DNA from: a bacterium | GTDB lineage: Bacteria; SZUA-79; Acidulodesulfobacterales; Acidulodesulfobacteraceae | NCBI GenBank assembly: GCA_021791295.1 | Contig: JAJYWW010000011.1 | Coordinates: forward strand, 1 to 9,097 | Length of the DNA stretch: 9,097 nucleotides | Direction: 5' to 3' | Shown: in pieces, positions 1 to 6,310 of the stretch | Layout: every line of letters begins with the position of its first letter | How positions within the stretch are numbered: position 1 is the stretch's first letter | Translations under genes and position numbers: made by a program | Notes under the pieces: generated by a model | The model's input: only the letters and a program-made list of their open reading frames with translations | What the model was told of the DNA's origin: nothing | Databases searched by the model: none

Positions 1-1649
1 CCGCCGTCCTTGCAGGGGCGGCGGCTGTCAATCCCGTTAATCTTTTAAAGTTCAAACCGGTGGGCAATTTGACCATAATATGGAATTCAGACTCCCATGC
101 CCATTTAAAACCTACTCTTTACATGGAGCCTTCGGTTAACATAGGTCCTCGTTTTATGAACGGAAGACCCGGTCATCTCGTAGGTGATTCTTTCAACCTA
201 TACTACGATATAAAACCCAAGTCCGCAATGGGATATTTCTGCTCATACGTAGATTTTATAAAATTAAATAAAGAATACGGTCCCATGGGCGGCTACGCTC
301 ATATGGCAACCGTATTCAACAAAATAAAAGAAGAAAGATACGGCAAAACAATAATGCTCGATACCGGCGATTCATGGCAGGGAACAGGCATCGCATTGCT
401 TACGAAAGGCATGGCTGTCGTAAACGTCCAGAATGCAATGGGATACGACGCTATGACGGGACATTGGGAGTTTTCTTACGGCAAACAAAGGTTGCTTTCA
501 AATATAAAATCGTTAAAATTTCCTTTTATAGCTCAAAATGTTTTTGATATATGGGGAAGCAGAGTTTTTAAACCATATATAATCAAAGAAGTCAACGGAT
601 TAAGGGTAGGAATAATAGGACAGGCGTTTCCGTATGTTCCGATAGCGCAGCCTTTAGGTTTAACGAAGGGCTGGAATTTCGGCATTGACACGAGTCATGC
701 CCAAAAGATGGTAAATAAACTGAAGAACGAAGAAAAGGTCGATTTAGTAGTCGTTCTTTCCCATAACGGACTTGAAGTGGACAGAAAGTTCGCCTCCCTT
801 ATTAACGGAATAGACATTATAGTAGGCGGACATACCCACGACATACTTCCCGCTCCCCAGATTATAAACAATACAATAATAGTTCAGGCAGGGACCCACG
901 GAAAGTTTGTAGGCAGGATAGATTTAAACGTAAAGGATAAAAAAATAGTAGATTACGACCATAAATTAATCCCGATAGTTACTAACTGGATTAAGCCTGA
1001 CCCTGAAATAAGCGGATTAATCGATAAAGAATACGCCCCCTATGCCGATACGTTAAACGAAGAACTGGGAACCGTCGAAGACCTGTTATACAGAAGGGCG
1101 ACTTTCGTATGCTCTGTCGGAAGTATAGCAGAGCAGGCTTTTATCGAAAAATACGATACTCCATTGGTGTTCACTCCCGGCTGGCGCTGGGGCGAGACTA
1201 TTCTGCCCGGCGAAAAAATAACTATGGAGCATGTTTACGGATGGTACGGAACGACATATCCGGAGGTTTACAAATTTAATCTTAAAGGAAGCGTATTGTT
1301 TCAGGTTTACTCCGAAAGGCTCAGCGACGTATTTGCTAAAGACCCTTATTTGCAAATGGGCGGCGATTGCACAAGAGTTTCAAATTCTAAATTAAGCATA
1401 AAAATAAATGAAAGTATGTATAAAAGAGTCAAGGAATGGCTCATTATGGATAAAAAAATAGATTTTAATAAAGAATATCCGTTAATTTCTACGGGAGTAA
1501 TGATGCAGACGCTTTCCGATTTGCCTAATCAAGGATTGGTTAAAGAGAAAGCATACGACGTAATAGCCGATTATATAAGAAAACATAAATCTGTAAAGTC
1601 GGTTCCAAGCGAAGAAGTGATTTATAAACATTCCAGAACCGCCGGATAA
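1..1649 (+). CDS. soxB: SoxB thiosulfohydrolase, 5'-truncated by window edge
   Basis: SoxB is a periplasmic di-manganese hydrolase that releases sulfate from the cysteine-bound sulfonate on the SoxYZ carrier during thiosulfate oxidation. The reading frame is open from base 3 and the gene starts before the window. The GTG at 60 is internal, because the residues before it (AVLAGAAAVNP...) look like the end of an export signal; SoxB normally has a Tat signal. Numbering from that GTG, family motifs appear in order: SDSHAH (10-15), DTGDSWQG (101-108), GHWEFSYG (134-141), SHNG (234-237), GGHTHD (256-261) and GWRWGETILPG (374-384). These give the Asp/His metal-ligand set, with HWE in place of the Asn-His-Glu of ordinary 5'-nucleotidases, a SoxB hallmark. 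The C-terminal nucleotidase domain is complete. No soxYZ, soxA or soxX is visible here; they could lie upstream. No clear GC-rich terminator follows. Confidence 0.93.
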   Translation, partial: AVLAGAAAVNPVNLLKFKPVGNLTIIWNSDSHAHLKPTLYMEPSVNIGPRFMNGRPGHLVGDSFNLYYDIKPKSAMGYFCSYVDFIKLNKEYGPMGGYAHMATVFNKIKEERYGKTIMLDTGDSWQGTGIALLTKGMAVVNVQNAMGYDAMTGHWEFSYGKQRLLSNIKSLKFPFIAQNVFDIWGSRVFKPYIIKEVNGLRVGIIGQAFPYVPIAQPLGLTKGWNFGIDTSHAQKMVNKLKNEEKVDLVVVLSHNGLEVDRKFASLINGIDIIVGGHTHDILPAPQIINNTIIVQAGTHGKFVGRIDLNVKDKKIVDYDHKLIPIVTNWIKPDPEISGLIDKEYAPYADTLNEELGTVEDLLYRRATFVCSVGSIAEQAFIEKYDTPLVFTPGWRWGETILPGEKITMEHVYGWYGTTYPEVYKFNLKGSVLFQVYSERLSDVFAKDPYLQMGGDCTRVSNSKLSIKINESMYKRVKEWLIMDKKIDFNKEYPLISTGVMMQTLSDLPNQGLVKEKAYDVIADYIRKHKSVKSVPSEEVIYKHSRTAG

Positions 1650-1696
1650 TTGCCGACCGAATGAATTTATTTTTAAAAAAATAATTTAGAATCATG

Positions 1697-1724
1697 TTGA
1701 CTCTATGCTTAATTTTGATATAAT
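1697..1724 (+). promoter_or_regulatory. sigma70-type promoter of the TetR gene
   Basis: TTGACT at 1697-1702 and a perfect TATAAT at 1719-1724 are separated by 16 bases. Transcription would begin near 1731, giving a leader of about 38 bases. It shows that the regulator is transcribed separately from soxB. Confidence 0.75.
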
Positions 1725-1739
1725 AAAAATATAAAACAT

Positions 1740-1753
1740 AACGAACGTTCTTT
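1740..1753 (+). promoter_or_regulatory. palindromic operator candidate for the TetR regulator
   Basis: The core GAACGTTC (1743-1750) is a perfect 8-base palindrome. With flanking AA/TT the symmetry extends to 14 bases with one mismatched pair. It lies between the predicted transcription start and the regulator's start codon, where a TetR repressor commonly binds to control itself. Binding by this protein is inferred from position and symmetry only. Confidence 0.5.
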
Positions 1754-1768
1754 TTAATTTTAATAAAC

Positions 1769-2356
1769 ATGAGCAAAGAAGTATCCGAATTAACAAAAAA
1801 AAAGATATTTGATTACTGTATGGAAAGCTTTGCCGAAAACGGCTATAGCAATGTCGGCGTAAGAAATATTTCGGAAGGAACTGGGCTCAGCACCGGTGCA
1901 ATATATTATCATTTTTCCTCAAAAGAAAAGATTGCGCAGTTTTTATACGATACCGCAATAGAGATTCTATTAAACAAAATAGTATCGGCTGTCGAAAAAT
2001 CGTCCAACGATCAAGAAGCCTTAAAATCTATTATATTTACATTGTTTAAATTGACTGATGAGGAGCCGCATCTTATGAAATATGTGCTTTACACTAAACA
2101 TAAAGATTTTTTGCCCGAAGCCTTGCCGATATGTTCGGCTAAGCCCTTTGAATACATCAAAAAATTTATAAAAGCTAAAATTAAAGAGGGTGTTTTTAGA
2201 GATATGGATATATTAATAGCATCGTCTTTGATAATGGGACCCGTTATTAGAATAATTCAGTTGAAAATGGAAGGTATGATACAAAAGGATTTAATTAGAT
2301 ATACAGATCCGTTGTTTGACGGTATTTCCAAATCTATTTTTAAAAATAAGCATTAA
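1769..2356 (+). CDS. TetR/AcrR-family transcriptional regulator
   Basis: This 195-residue protein has the size and layout of a TetR-family dimeric repressor. The N-terminal DNA-binding domain covers about residues 8-55. Its helix-turn-helix lies at about 28-50 and ends in the family signature TGAIYYHFSSKEKI (42-55). The rest is a helical ligand-binding domain that is variable in this family, so the effector cannot be read from sequence. The ATG at 1769 has no good Shine-Dalgarno sequence (the upstream bases are TTTTAATAAAC), which suggests weak translation, typical of a repressor. It has its own promoter and a palindrome just upstream, so self-repression is likely. Its other targets are unknown; the sulfur genes on either side are candidates by proximity, but I see no second copy of the palindrome in the window. 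Confidence 0.93.
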   Translation: MSKEVSELTKKKIFDYCMESFAENGYSNVGVRNISEGTGLSTGAIYYHFSSKEKIAQFLYDTAIEILLNKIVSAVEKSSNDQEALKSIIFTLFKLTDEEPHLMKYVLYTKHKDFLPEALPICSAKPFEYIKKFIKAKIKEGVFRDMDILIASSLIMGPVIRIIQLKMEGMIQKDLIRYTDPLFDGISKSIFKNKH

Positions 2357-2391
2357 AAATCTAATCGTTATAAATTGCGAAACAAGTTAAA

Positions 2392-2420
2392 TTGTCAGTA
2401 ACGGACGACAGATTTATTAT
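2392..2420 (+). promoter_or_regulatory. sigma70-type promoter upstream of the beta-propeller gene
   Basis: TTGTCA (2392-2397) and TATTAT (2415-2420) are exactly 17 bases apart, and each box matches the consensus at five of six positions. Transcription would start near 2427, leaving a leader of about 110 bases before the ATG at 2536. A weaker pair (TTGACG at 2443-2448, TTAAAT at 2466-2471) is also correctly spaced and may be an alternative. Confidence 0.55.
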
Positions 2421-2535
2421 TATGGAACACGCTAAAAATTATTTGACGGCTAATGAATGCATCATTTAAATTCAGAAAAGTGTTTATTGAAAAATGGTAT
2501 TTTAAAATGAAAAGAAAAATTATTTAACTAATTTG

Positions 2536-3519
2536 ATGAAAAAACTTCTTCAATTTGCATCGTTCTTACTTTTATCGTTAATTTTTTTAATCGATGCCGG
2601 AAATATTCGTAATAACGCAAATGCGGCAACCGTGTCTAATTTTAAGGTAGGAACGACCCCTTACGGACTTGCGGTCGGCAAAAAAGATAATGTTTATGCC
2701 GCTATAAGCGGTTTTAACAATGTGGTTAAACTTAACCAAAACGGTAAATTAATTAAAAATCTTATTGCCGATTGGGCGCCTTCGGGAATTGTTATCGGCA
2801 AAACCGGATATGTTTATGTATCGACAGGAATAGGAAATGTCGTAAAACTTAACAATAAAGGTCAAATTCTTAAAAAGGTAAAAGTTGGAATTATTCCTGC
2901 AGGAATAGCCGTTGGACCCGATGGAAATATTTATGTAACATCAATACATTCTAAGACAGTTACGAAATTAAATCCGGCGCTTAAGGTTTTAAAGATTTTT
3001 TATGCGGGGATTGCTCCCTACGGTATAGTTTTAAACGATAACGGTTTTATATATGTTACGAACTTCACAAACAAAGGTACCGTTACCGTATTAAACAGAA
3101 GCGGAAAGATAATAAAAGTATTCAATGCTCAAAGAAAACCGGAAGGCATTGCTATAGGCCCTGCAGGCAATATATATGTTACGAACGGGTTAAGCGGCAG
3201 CGTTTTAAAATTTAATCAAAACGGTAAAATTTTAGAAAAAATTAACATAAAAGGGGCGCCTTACGGAATTGCTCTAAGCACTGCCGGAAGTATGTTCGTC
3301 GCCTGCATATATGCCGATAAAGTCGTGAAATTAAGCCGCACCGGCAAGGTTTTAAATACTTATAAGACCGGAAAAAATCCTAATTTTATATTGATAGATA
3401 ATAAAGGCAATGTATGGACGGCGAACAGCGGGGACGGAACGGTAACCAAAATTAGCGGCGCAACGCGCGGAAAAGAGTTTTTTCCGTATAAAGGGCCTAT
3501 TTGGCAGAGCAGTTTTTAA
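2536..3519 (+). CDS. exported seven-repeat YVTN/NHL/Vgb-like beta-propeller protein
   Basis: The 327-residue product starts with a Sec signal peptide: MKK, a hydrophobic stretch at about 5-21, then a likely cleavage after ANA near residue 30. The mature part is made of seven repeats of about 40 residues. Each has a Pro-x-Gly-(I/L)-(A/V) turn, an IYVTN-like strand, then V-x-K-(L/F)-N-x-x-G-K. Seven such units fit one complete seven-bladed beta-propeller, as in the YVTN and virginiamycin-B-lyase-like folds. These folds serve as binding platforms or lyases. I see no reason to assign a specific activity, and the context does not show antibiotic inactivation. I chose ATG 2536 over the TTG directly before it because the ATG gives a normal signal peptide. 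No strong Shine-Dalgarno sequence precedes it. Envelope or periplasmic location is inferred. Confidence 0.85.
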   Translation: MKKLLQFASFLLLSLIFLIDAGNIRNNANAATVSNFKVGTTPYGLAVGKKDNVYAAISGFNNVVKLNQNGKLIKNLIADWAPSGIVIGKTGYVYVSTGIGNVVKLNNKGQILKKVKVGIIPAGIAVGPDGNIYVTSIHSKTVTKLNPALKVLKIFYAGIAPYGIVLNDNGFIYVTNFTNKGTVTVLNRSGKIIKVFNAQRKPEGIAIGPAGNIYVTNGLSGSVLKFNQNGKILEKINIKGAPYGIALSTAGSMFVACIYADKVVKLSRTGKVLNTYKTGKNPNFILIDNKGNVWTANSGDGTVTKISGATRGKEFFPYKGPIWQSSF

Positions 3520-3566
3520 TGTTTTAATTTTTAATTTAATATAATATCTAAAAAGGAGGGATTTAA

Positions 3567-3827
3567 ATGCCTGAAGAAAAAAGTTTAGAAAACGTAAAAC
3601 CGGATGAAACATTAGACGTGTTAGGTGAAACATGTCCAATTCCTGAAGCTATGGCGCATAAAAAGCTCAGCAAAATGAAAGTGGGGCAGGTGCTGGAAGT
3701 TTATACCGACCATGCGGCGGCGGTCGAGAATTCGTTTCCGTCCATGCTCAACAAATTAAACTATCCTTATTGCGTAACAAAGACTGCCCCTGGTGAATTT
3801 ACCATTAAAATTAAAAAAACATCATAA
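3567..3827 (+). CDS. TusA-family sulfur carrier (TsuB/YeeD-like)
   Basis: This 86-residue cytoplasmic protein belongs to the TusA/SirA/YedF/YeeD family, which carries sulfur as a persulfide on one cysteine. The signature CPIPEAMAHKKL has the active Cys at 23, in the family CPxP turn, followed by the typical helix; the rest matches the beta-alpha-beta-alpha-beta-beta fold. A second cysteine is at 69. The N-terminus is about 14 residues longer than a minimal TusA. A strong AAGGAGGG (3553-3560) sits six bases before the ATG, and a TATAAT (3540-3545) just upstream could be a -10 box without a clear -35. The next gene is a YeeE-like transporter 50 bases downstream. That pairing matches TsuB-TsuA, where a TusA-like protein takes sulfur delivered by the transporter, so a TsuB role is more likely than tRNA thiolation. 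Confidence 0.9.
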   Translation: MPEEKSLENVKPDETLDVLGETCPIPEAMAHKKLSKMKVGQVLEVYTDHAAAVENSFPSMLNKLNYPYCVTKTAPGEFTIKIKKTS

Positions 3828-3877
3828 ACTCAGTATTTAATTTAGTTAAAATTTAACATATAGGGGGTATTGTAATT

Positions 3878-5056
3878 ATGAATCCTTATTTTCTTGAATA
3901 CGCTATAATAGGTATTGCAGGTTTAATTTTCGGGGCCGCGCTGGAAAGGGGAAGAATGTGTTTCGTGCTTGCAACTAATAATATTTTCATGGCAAAGGAT
4001 ACAAAAATATTAGAAGGCATATTGCTGGCTTTTGGAATTTCTATTCTTGCTTTCGGCATCATTGAATCGTTAGGAATAGTTCCGATACAATCTGCAGTCC
4101 AAGGCGTGTTCCCCGCAGGATGGTACGATTTAGTCGGCTCGCTTTTGTTTGGCTTCGGCATAGGACTTTGCGGAGCATGTATGAGCGGATTGATATTCAG
4201 GGCTGGTTCCGGATTTACTCAAAACTGGATGCAATTATTCGGAATACTTGTCGGAACGATATTCTTTGCTTTCATAATATTCCCGCTGACTAATTTTCTT
4301 TACTGGATTTTACACACTATACCGTGGCTTAACTTAAAACCTGGATTTGCCGACTATATTCCACATGAATGGTTTGGAAATGCCGTATGGGGACCGTTTG
4401 CAGTAGCTATAATTTTCGGCGGTCTGTTTCTCGTTTTGGGATTTTATTTAACCAAAAAGAGATTTGGCAAAATCAGTAAAGAACGCGGCGTAAACTATAA
4501 GGAACCGATAATAACGTGGGATATGCTGAAATTTAAAGAGGCTTATTCTCCGAGGTTGGGCGGGATATTGTTTGCCGTAGTTGCAGTTATAGTTTTTATA
4601 ACGTCGTATTTTACCGTACATAAAGCTGCTTATATGGGCGTAACAACTCCTTACGGCAGTTTCGATACTTACATTTTAGCGCCTTTCATAAATCTATATA
4701 CTACGGTAGGACATTATAAAGCATCGTTTTTGCCCAAAATATCGTCAAACTGGTTTCAGATAGTGCCGGTTGCAATTCCTATGACCTTGCTTGTTATAAC
4801 TACATTTGCCGGTTCTACTACTACGGCTATTTTAGGCGGAGAATTCAAATGGAGAGTGCCGAAAAGAAAAATAATGTTTCTTCAAAATTTTATCGGCGGT
4901 ATCTTAACGGGCGTAGGCGCAAGAATAGCTTTAGGATGCAATATCGGCACTCTATGGTCTGGGTTTTTAATGTTTTCATGGGCGGGGATGTTATTTTTGC
5001 CGACCCTTGTTTTTGGAATGTATCTTGCTCTTAAATTTCAACAGGCAATATGGTAA
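3878..5056 (+). CDS. YeeE/YedE-family sulfur (probably thiosulfate) transporter, TsuA-like
   Basis: This 392-residue, very hydrophobic inner-membrane protein has the repeated YeeE/YedE core. Diagnostic motifs are ALERGRMCF (21-29), GFGIGLCGACMSG (92-104) and GGILTGVGARIALGCNIG (340-357). They place cysteines at 28, 98, 101 and 354. In characterised YeeE (TsuA), conserved cysteines along the pore relay thiosulfate through hydrogen bonds, and the positions here are consistent with that. An extended middle region (about 120-300) separates the two halves. The family also includes YedE (selenium-linked) and PmpA/B-type proteins, so thiosulfate is an inference. It is supported by the TusA-like gene directly upstream and SoxB nearby. 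The ribosome site is AGGGGG (3862-3867), ten bases before the ATG. The gene probably belongs to one operon with 3567-3827 and 5100-5384. Confidence 0.9.
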   Translation: MNPYFLEYAIIGIAGLIFGAALERGRMCFVLATNNIFMAKDTKILEGILLAFGISILAFGIIESLGIVPIQSAVQGVFPAGWYDLVGSLLFGFGIGLCGACMSGLIFRAGSGFTQNWMQLFGILVGTIFFAFIIFPLTNFLYWILHTIPWLNLKPGFADYIPHEWFGNAVWGPFAVAIIFGGLFLVLGFYLTKKRFGKISKERGVNYKEPIITWDMLKFKEAYSPRLGGILFAVVAVIVFITSYFTVHKAAYMGVTTPYGSFDTYILAPFINLYTTVGHYKASFLPKISSNWFQIVPVAIPMTLLVITTFAGSTTTAILGGEFKWRVPKRKIMFLQNFIGGILTGVGARIALGCNIGTLWSGFLMFSWAGMLFLPTLVFGMYLALKFQQAIW

Positions 5057-5099
5057 TTAATAAATATAAAAATAAATATCAAAAGAGGAGGAATTTTAA

Positions 5100-5384
5100 A
5101 TGGCTGCGCCCAAAAGAAAAAATCATAACTGGTGCGGAATAACGTTGTTGGCTTTATATGGATTATTTACTATATATGCCTCATTTTTCTTATCTTATTT
5201 AAATAAAGATAAGGTTATAGGTAAATTATCCAATGAAGCTATAGCAGGAATAAAAGAGAGTTTTATCTTGTGGGGGGTAATCATGATTATAGGCGCAATT
5301 CTTCTTATGATAAGAGAATATGTTCTAAAAAGCGGGCAGAAAGAGGTTAAAGATACTGAAAGCGGGGTATCCCCTCACTATTGA
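5100..5384 (+). CDS. small two-helix membrane protein of unknown function
   Basis: I do not recognise this 94-residue protein. It has a short basic N-terminus, a transmembrane helix at about 12-34, a charged loop at about 35-54, a second helix at about 55-74 and a charged tail. The single cysteine (12) sits at the start of the first helix. A strong AGAGGAGGA (5084-5092) precedes the ATG, and only 43 bases separate it from the transporter gene, so the two are probably co-transcribed. It could be an accessory subunit of the YeeE-like transporter; that is inferred from position only. A short GGGG-TAT-CCCC hairpin lies inside its last codons. Confidence 0.8.
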   Translation: MAAPKRKNHNWCGITLLALYGLFTIYASFFLSYLNKDKVIGKLSNEAIAGIKESFILWGVIMIIGAILLMIREYVLKSGQKEVKDTESGVSPHY

Positions 5385-5446
5385 TTGTTGTTGCCGAAAC
5401 AAGTTTTGCGATGAATATAATATAATAACATTGAGGGATTTTATAA

Positions 5447-5752
5447 ATGAAACTTGCTCTTTTAATAACGACGGATAAATATAAAGATTACGTAGAAAAA
5501 ATCATAGACAGCGCTAAAAAATCAGGGTATGAATTAAAATGTTTTATAATGGACGACGGAGTAAATTTATTAAACGATGCGAGTTTCGTCGGCAAATTAA
5601 AAGAAACCGGCTCGGATGTTTCGCTTTGCGAATATTCATGCAGCATAAGAAGCATACATGAAAAGATAGAAGGCTTCCTGTATGCTTCCCAGTACGAAAA
5701 CGCAAGTATAATAAACTCATTGGCAAACGAAGACAGGTTTCTGGTTTTTTAA
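5447..5752 (+). CDS. DsrE-fold small protein (DsrE/TusD-like)
   Basis: This 101-residue cytoplasmic protein looks like a member of the DsrE/F/H superfamily, whose members bind or relay sulfur as cysteine persulfides. The order fits the fold: strand KLALLIT (2-8), helix (about 11-26), strand LKCFIMDDGV (30-39), then a helix, SLCEYSC (59-65), a long helix, and a final strand ending DRFLVF (96-101). That ending resembles the ...DRVVQF terminus of TusD. Cysteines are at 32, 61 and 65; Cys61 sits close to where DsrE/TusD carries its active Cys, so it is the best candidate. GAGGGA (5433-5438) is well placed before the ATG. Overlapping TATAAT boxes at 5416-5426 suggest a possible promoter, but the only -35 candidate (TTGCCG, 5391-5396) is spaced 19 bases away. 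The assignment is from pattern similarity, not alignment. Confidence 0.75.
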   Translation: MKLALLITTDKYKDYVEKIIDSAKKSGYELKCFIMDDGVNLLNDASFVGKLKETGSDVSLCEYSCSIRSIHEKIEGFLYASQYENASIINSLANEDRFLVF

Positions 5753-5755
5753 CAC

Positions 5756-5766
5756 GAGGGGGGGGG
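5756..5766 (+). promoter_or_regulatory. ribosome-binding site made of a nine-G run
   Basis: The sequence GA followed by nine consecutive G (5758-5766) ends one base before the ATG at 5768. The run must serve as the Shine-Dalgarno region because nothing else is available. Homopolymer runs of this length can gain or lose bases during replication and would change Shine-Dalgarno spacing if they did. The run could also be a sequencing or assembly length error. Confidence 0.6.
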
Positions 5767-5767
5767 A

Positions 5768-6040
5768 ATGACTAAAAAGATTGCTGTATTTACGCGCGAC
5801 AGACAAGCCGAAGCGCTTAGAATGTCGGGAGGGTTAACGCTCCTTGACGATAAAGTAGAAGTATATGTTCTTGACAGAAAACTTGAAGATAATAAGGTTA
5901 TAAACAAGCATCTCGATATGGTTCAAAATATGCTTGAACTTCCGGTTTTGACTAATTGCAGGGATAATCGGTTCGAATATATATCTAACGAAGAACTGGC
6001 GGATAAAATGCTCGAATACGATATAGTTATACCATATTAA
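5768..6040 (+). CDS. DsrE-like (possibly DsrF/TusC-type) small protein
   Basis: This 90-residue protein begins KKIAVFTRDRQAEALR, a strand followed by a helix, then has strand VEVYVLD (30-36), a helix, a loop with the only cysteine (64), strand FEYIS, a short helix and terminal strand DIVIPY (85-90). The alternating strands and helices and the hydrophobic ending are what a DsrE-superfamily Rossmann-like domain would show, and the neighbours support it. It lacks the clearer family motifs of the preceding gene, so I assign the fold but not a subunit identity. Only 15 bases separate it from 5447-5752, and the ribosome site is the unusual G run. Cys64 might act in sulfur relay, but this is not established by the sequence. 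Confidence 0.6.
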   Translation: MTKKIAVFTRDRQAEALRMSGGLTLLDDKVEVYVLDRKLEDNKVINKHLDMVQNMLELPVLTNCRDNRFEYISNEELADKMLEYDIVIPY

Positions 6041-6069
6041 TATTAATTATTTATTGCGGAGAATAAGAT

Positions 6070-6240
6070 ATGAAAATACTTCATGTTTTAAAAAGAGAAC
6101 CGTCAAAAACGGAAACTGAAATTATGGAATTGCATTCCAAATCTTACGATACGAAAATTATCAGGCTTTACGAACAAGGAATAAACTATGACAGTTTGAT
6201 AAAGGACGTATTTAAATACGACAAGATATTTTGCTGGTAA
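6070..6240 (+). CDS. 56-residue protein, possible minimal DsrH/TusB-like partner
   Basis: This short gene starts at ATG 6070 with GGAG at 6058-6061 eight bases before it, and follows the previous stop by 29 bases. The product begins with a strand (MKILHVLKRE), then a helix rich in Glu/Lys, strand TKIIRLYEQG (29-38), a helix and a terminal strand KIFCW, with the only cysteine (55) next to last. The start and end resemble those of the two preceding DsrE-like proteins and of DsrH/TusB. At 56 residues it is little more than half the usual DsrH/TusB length of about 95. The good ribosome site and tight spacing argue that it is a real gene. The family assignment is tentative; it could equally be an unrelated small protein or a shortened relic. 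Confidence 0.6.
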   Translation: MKILHVLKREPSKTETEIMELHSKSYDTKIIRLYEQGINYDSLIKDVFKYDKIFCW

Positions 6241-6260
6241 TGCGAAGATAATGTTATAAT
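6231..6260 (+). promoter_or_regulatory. probable promoter of the rhodanese gene
   Basis: TTGCTG (6231-6236) and a perfect TATAAT (6255-6260) are 18 bases apart. The -35 box overlaps the last codons of the 56-residue gene. The predicted start near 6267 would leave a leader of about 44 bases before the rhodanese ATG. Confidence 0.5.
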
Positions 6261-6310
6261 ATAGTTGTAAGAATAAATTTAATGCAAGAATAAAAAAAGG
6301 AGTTAAGATT

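Noticed and set aside
60..62. GTG at 60 as the soxB start codon
   Set aside because: The frame is open back to base 3 with signal-peptide-like residues, there is no ribosome site before it, and SoxB normally has a longer exported N-terminus.
1086..1355. Open frames on the minus strand inside soxB, and similar ones at 1540-1776, 3352-3639, 3886-4161, 5544-5726 and 6699-6923
   Set aside because: They lie antisense to well-supported genes or their edges, have no recognisable protein features, and are expected by-products of those genes' codon use.
1664..1687. AT-only inverted repeat after soxB as a terminator
   Set aside because: The arms contain no G or C and one mismatch, so the hairpin would be too weak; such repeats are common by chance in AT-rich DNA.
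2422..2469. 15-codon open frame upstream of the propeller gene
   Set aside because: No Shine-Dalgarno sequence and too short to support; it lies in the predicted promoter/leader.
4849..5034. A 61-codon frame inside the YeeE-like gene on the same strand
   Set aside because: It overlaps the most conserved motif of the transporter in another frame and encodes nothing recognisable.
5364..5374. GGGG-TAT-CCCC hairpin at the end of the two-helix membrane protein gene as a terminator
   Set aside because: Only four pairs with a three-base loop and no T run after it; it also lies inside the coding sequence.
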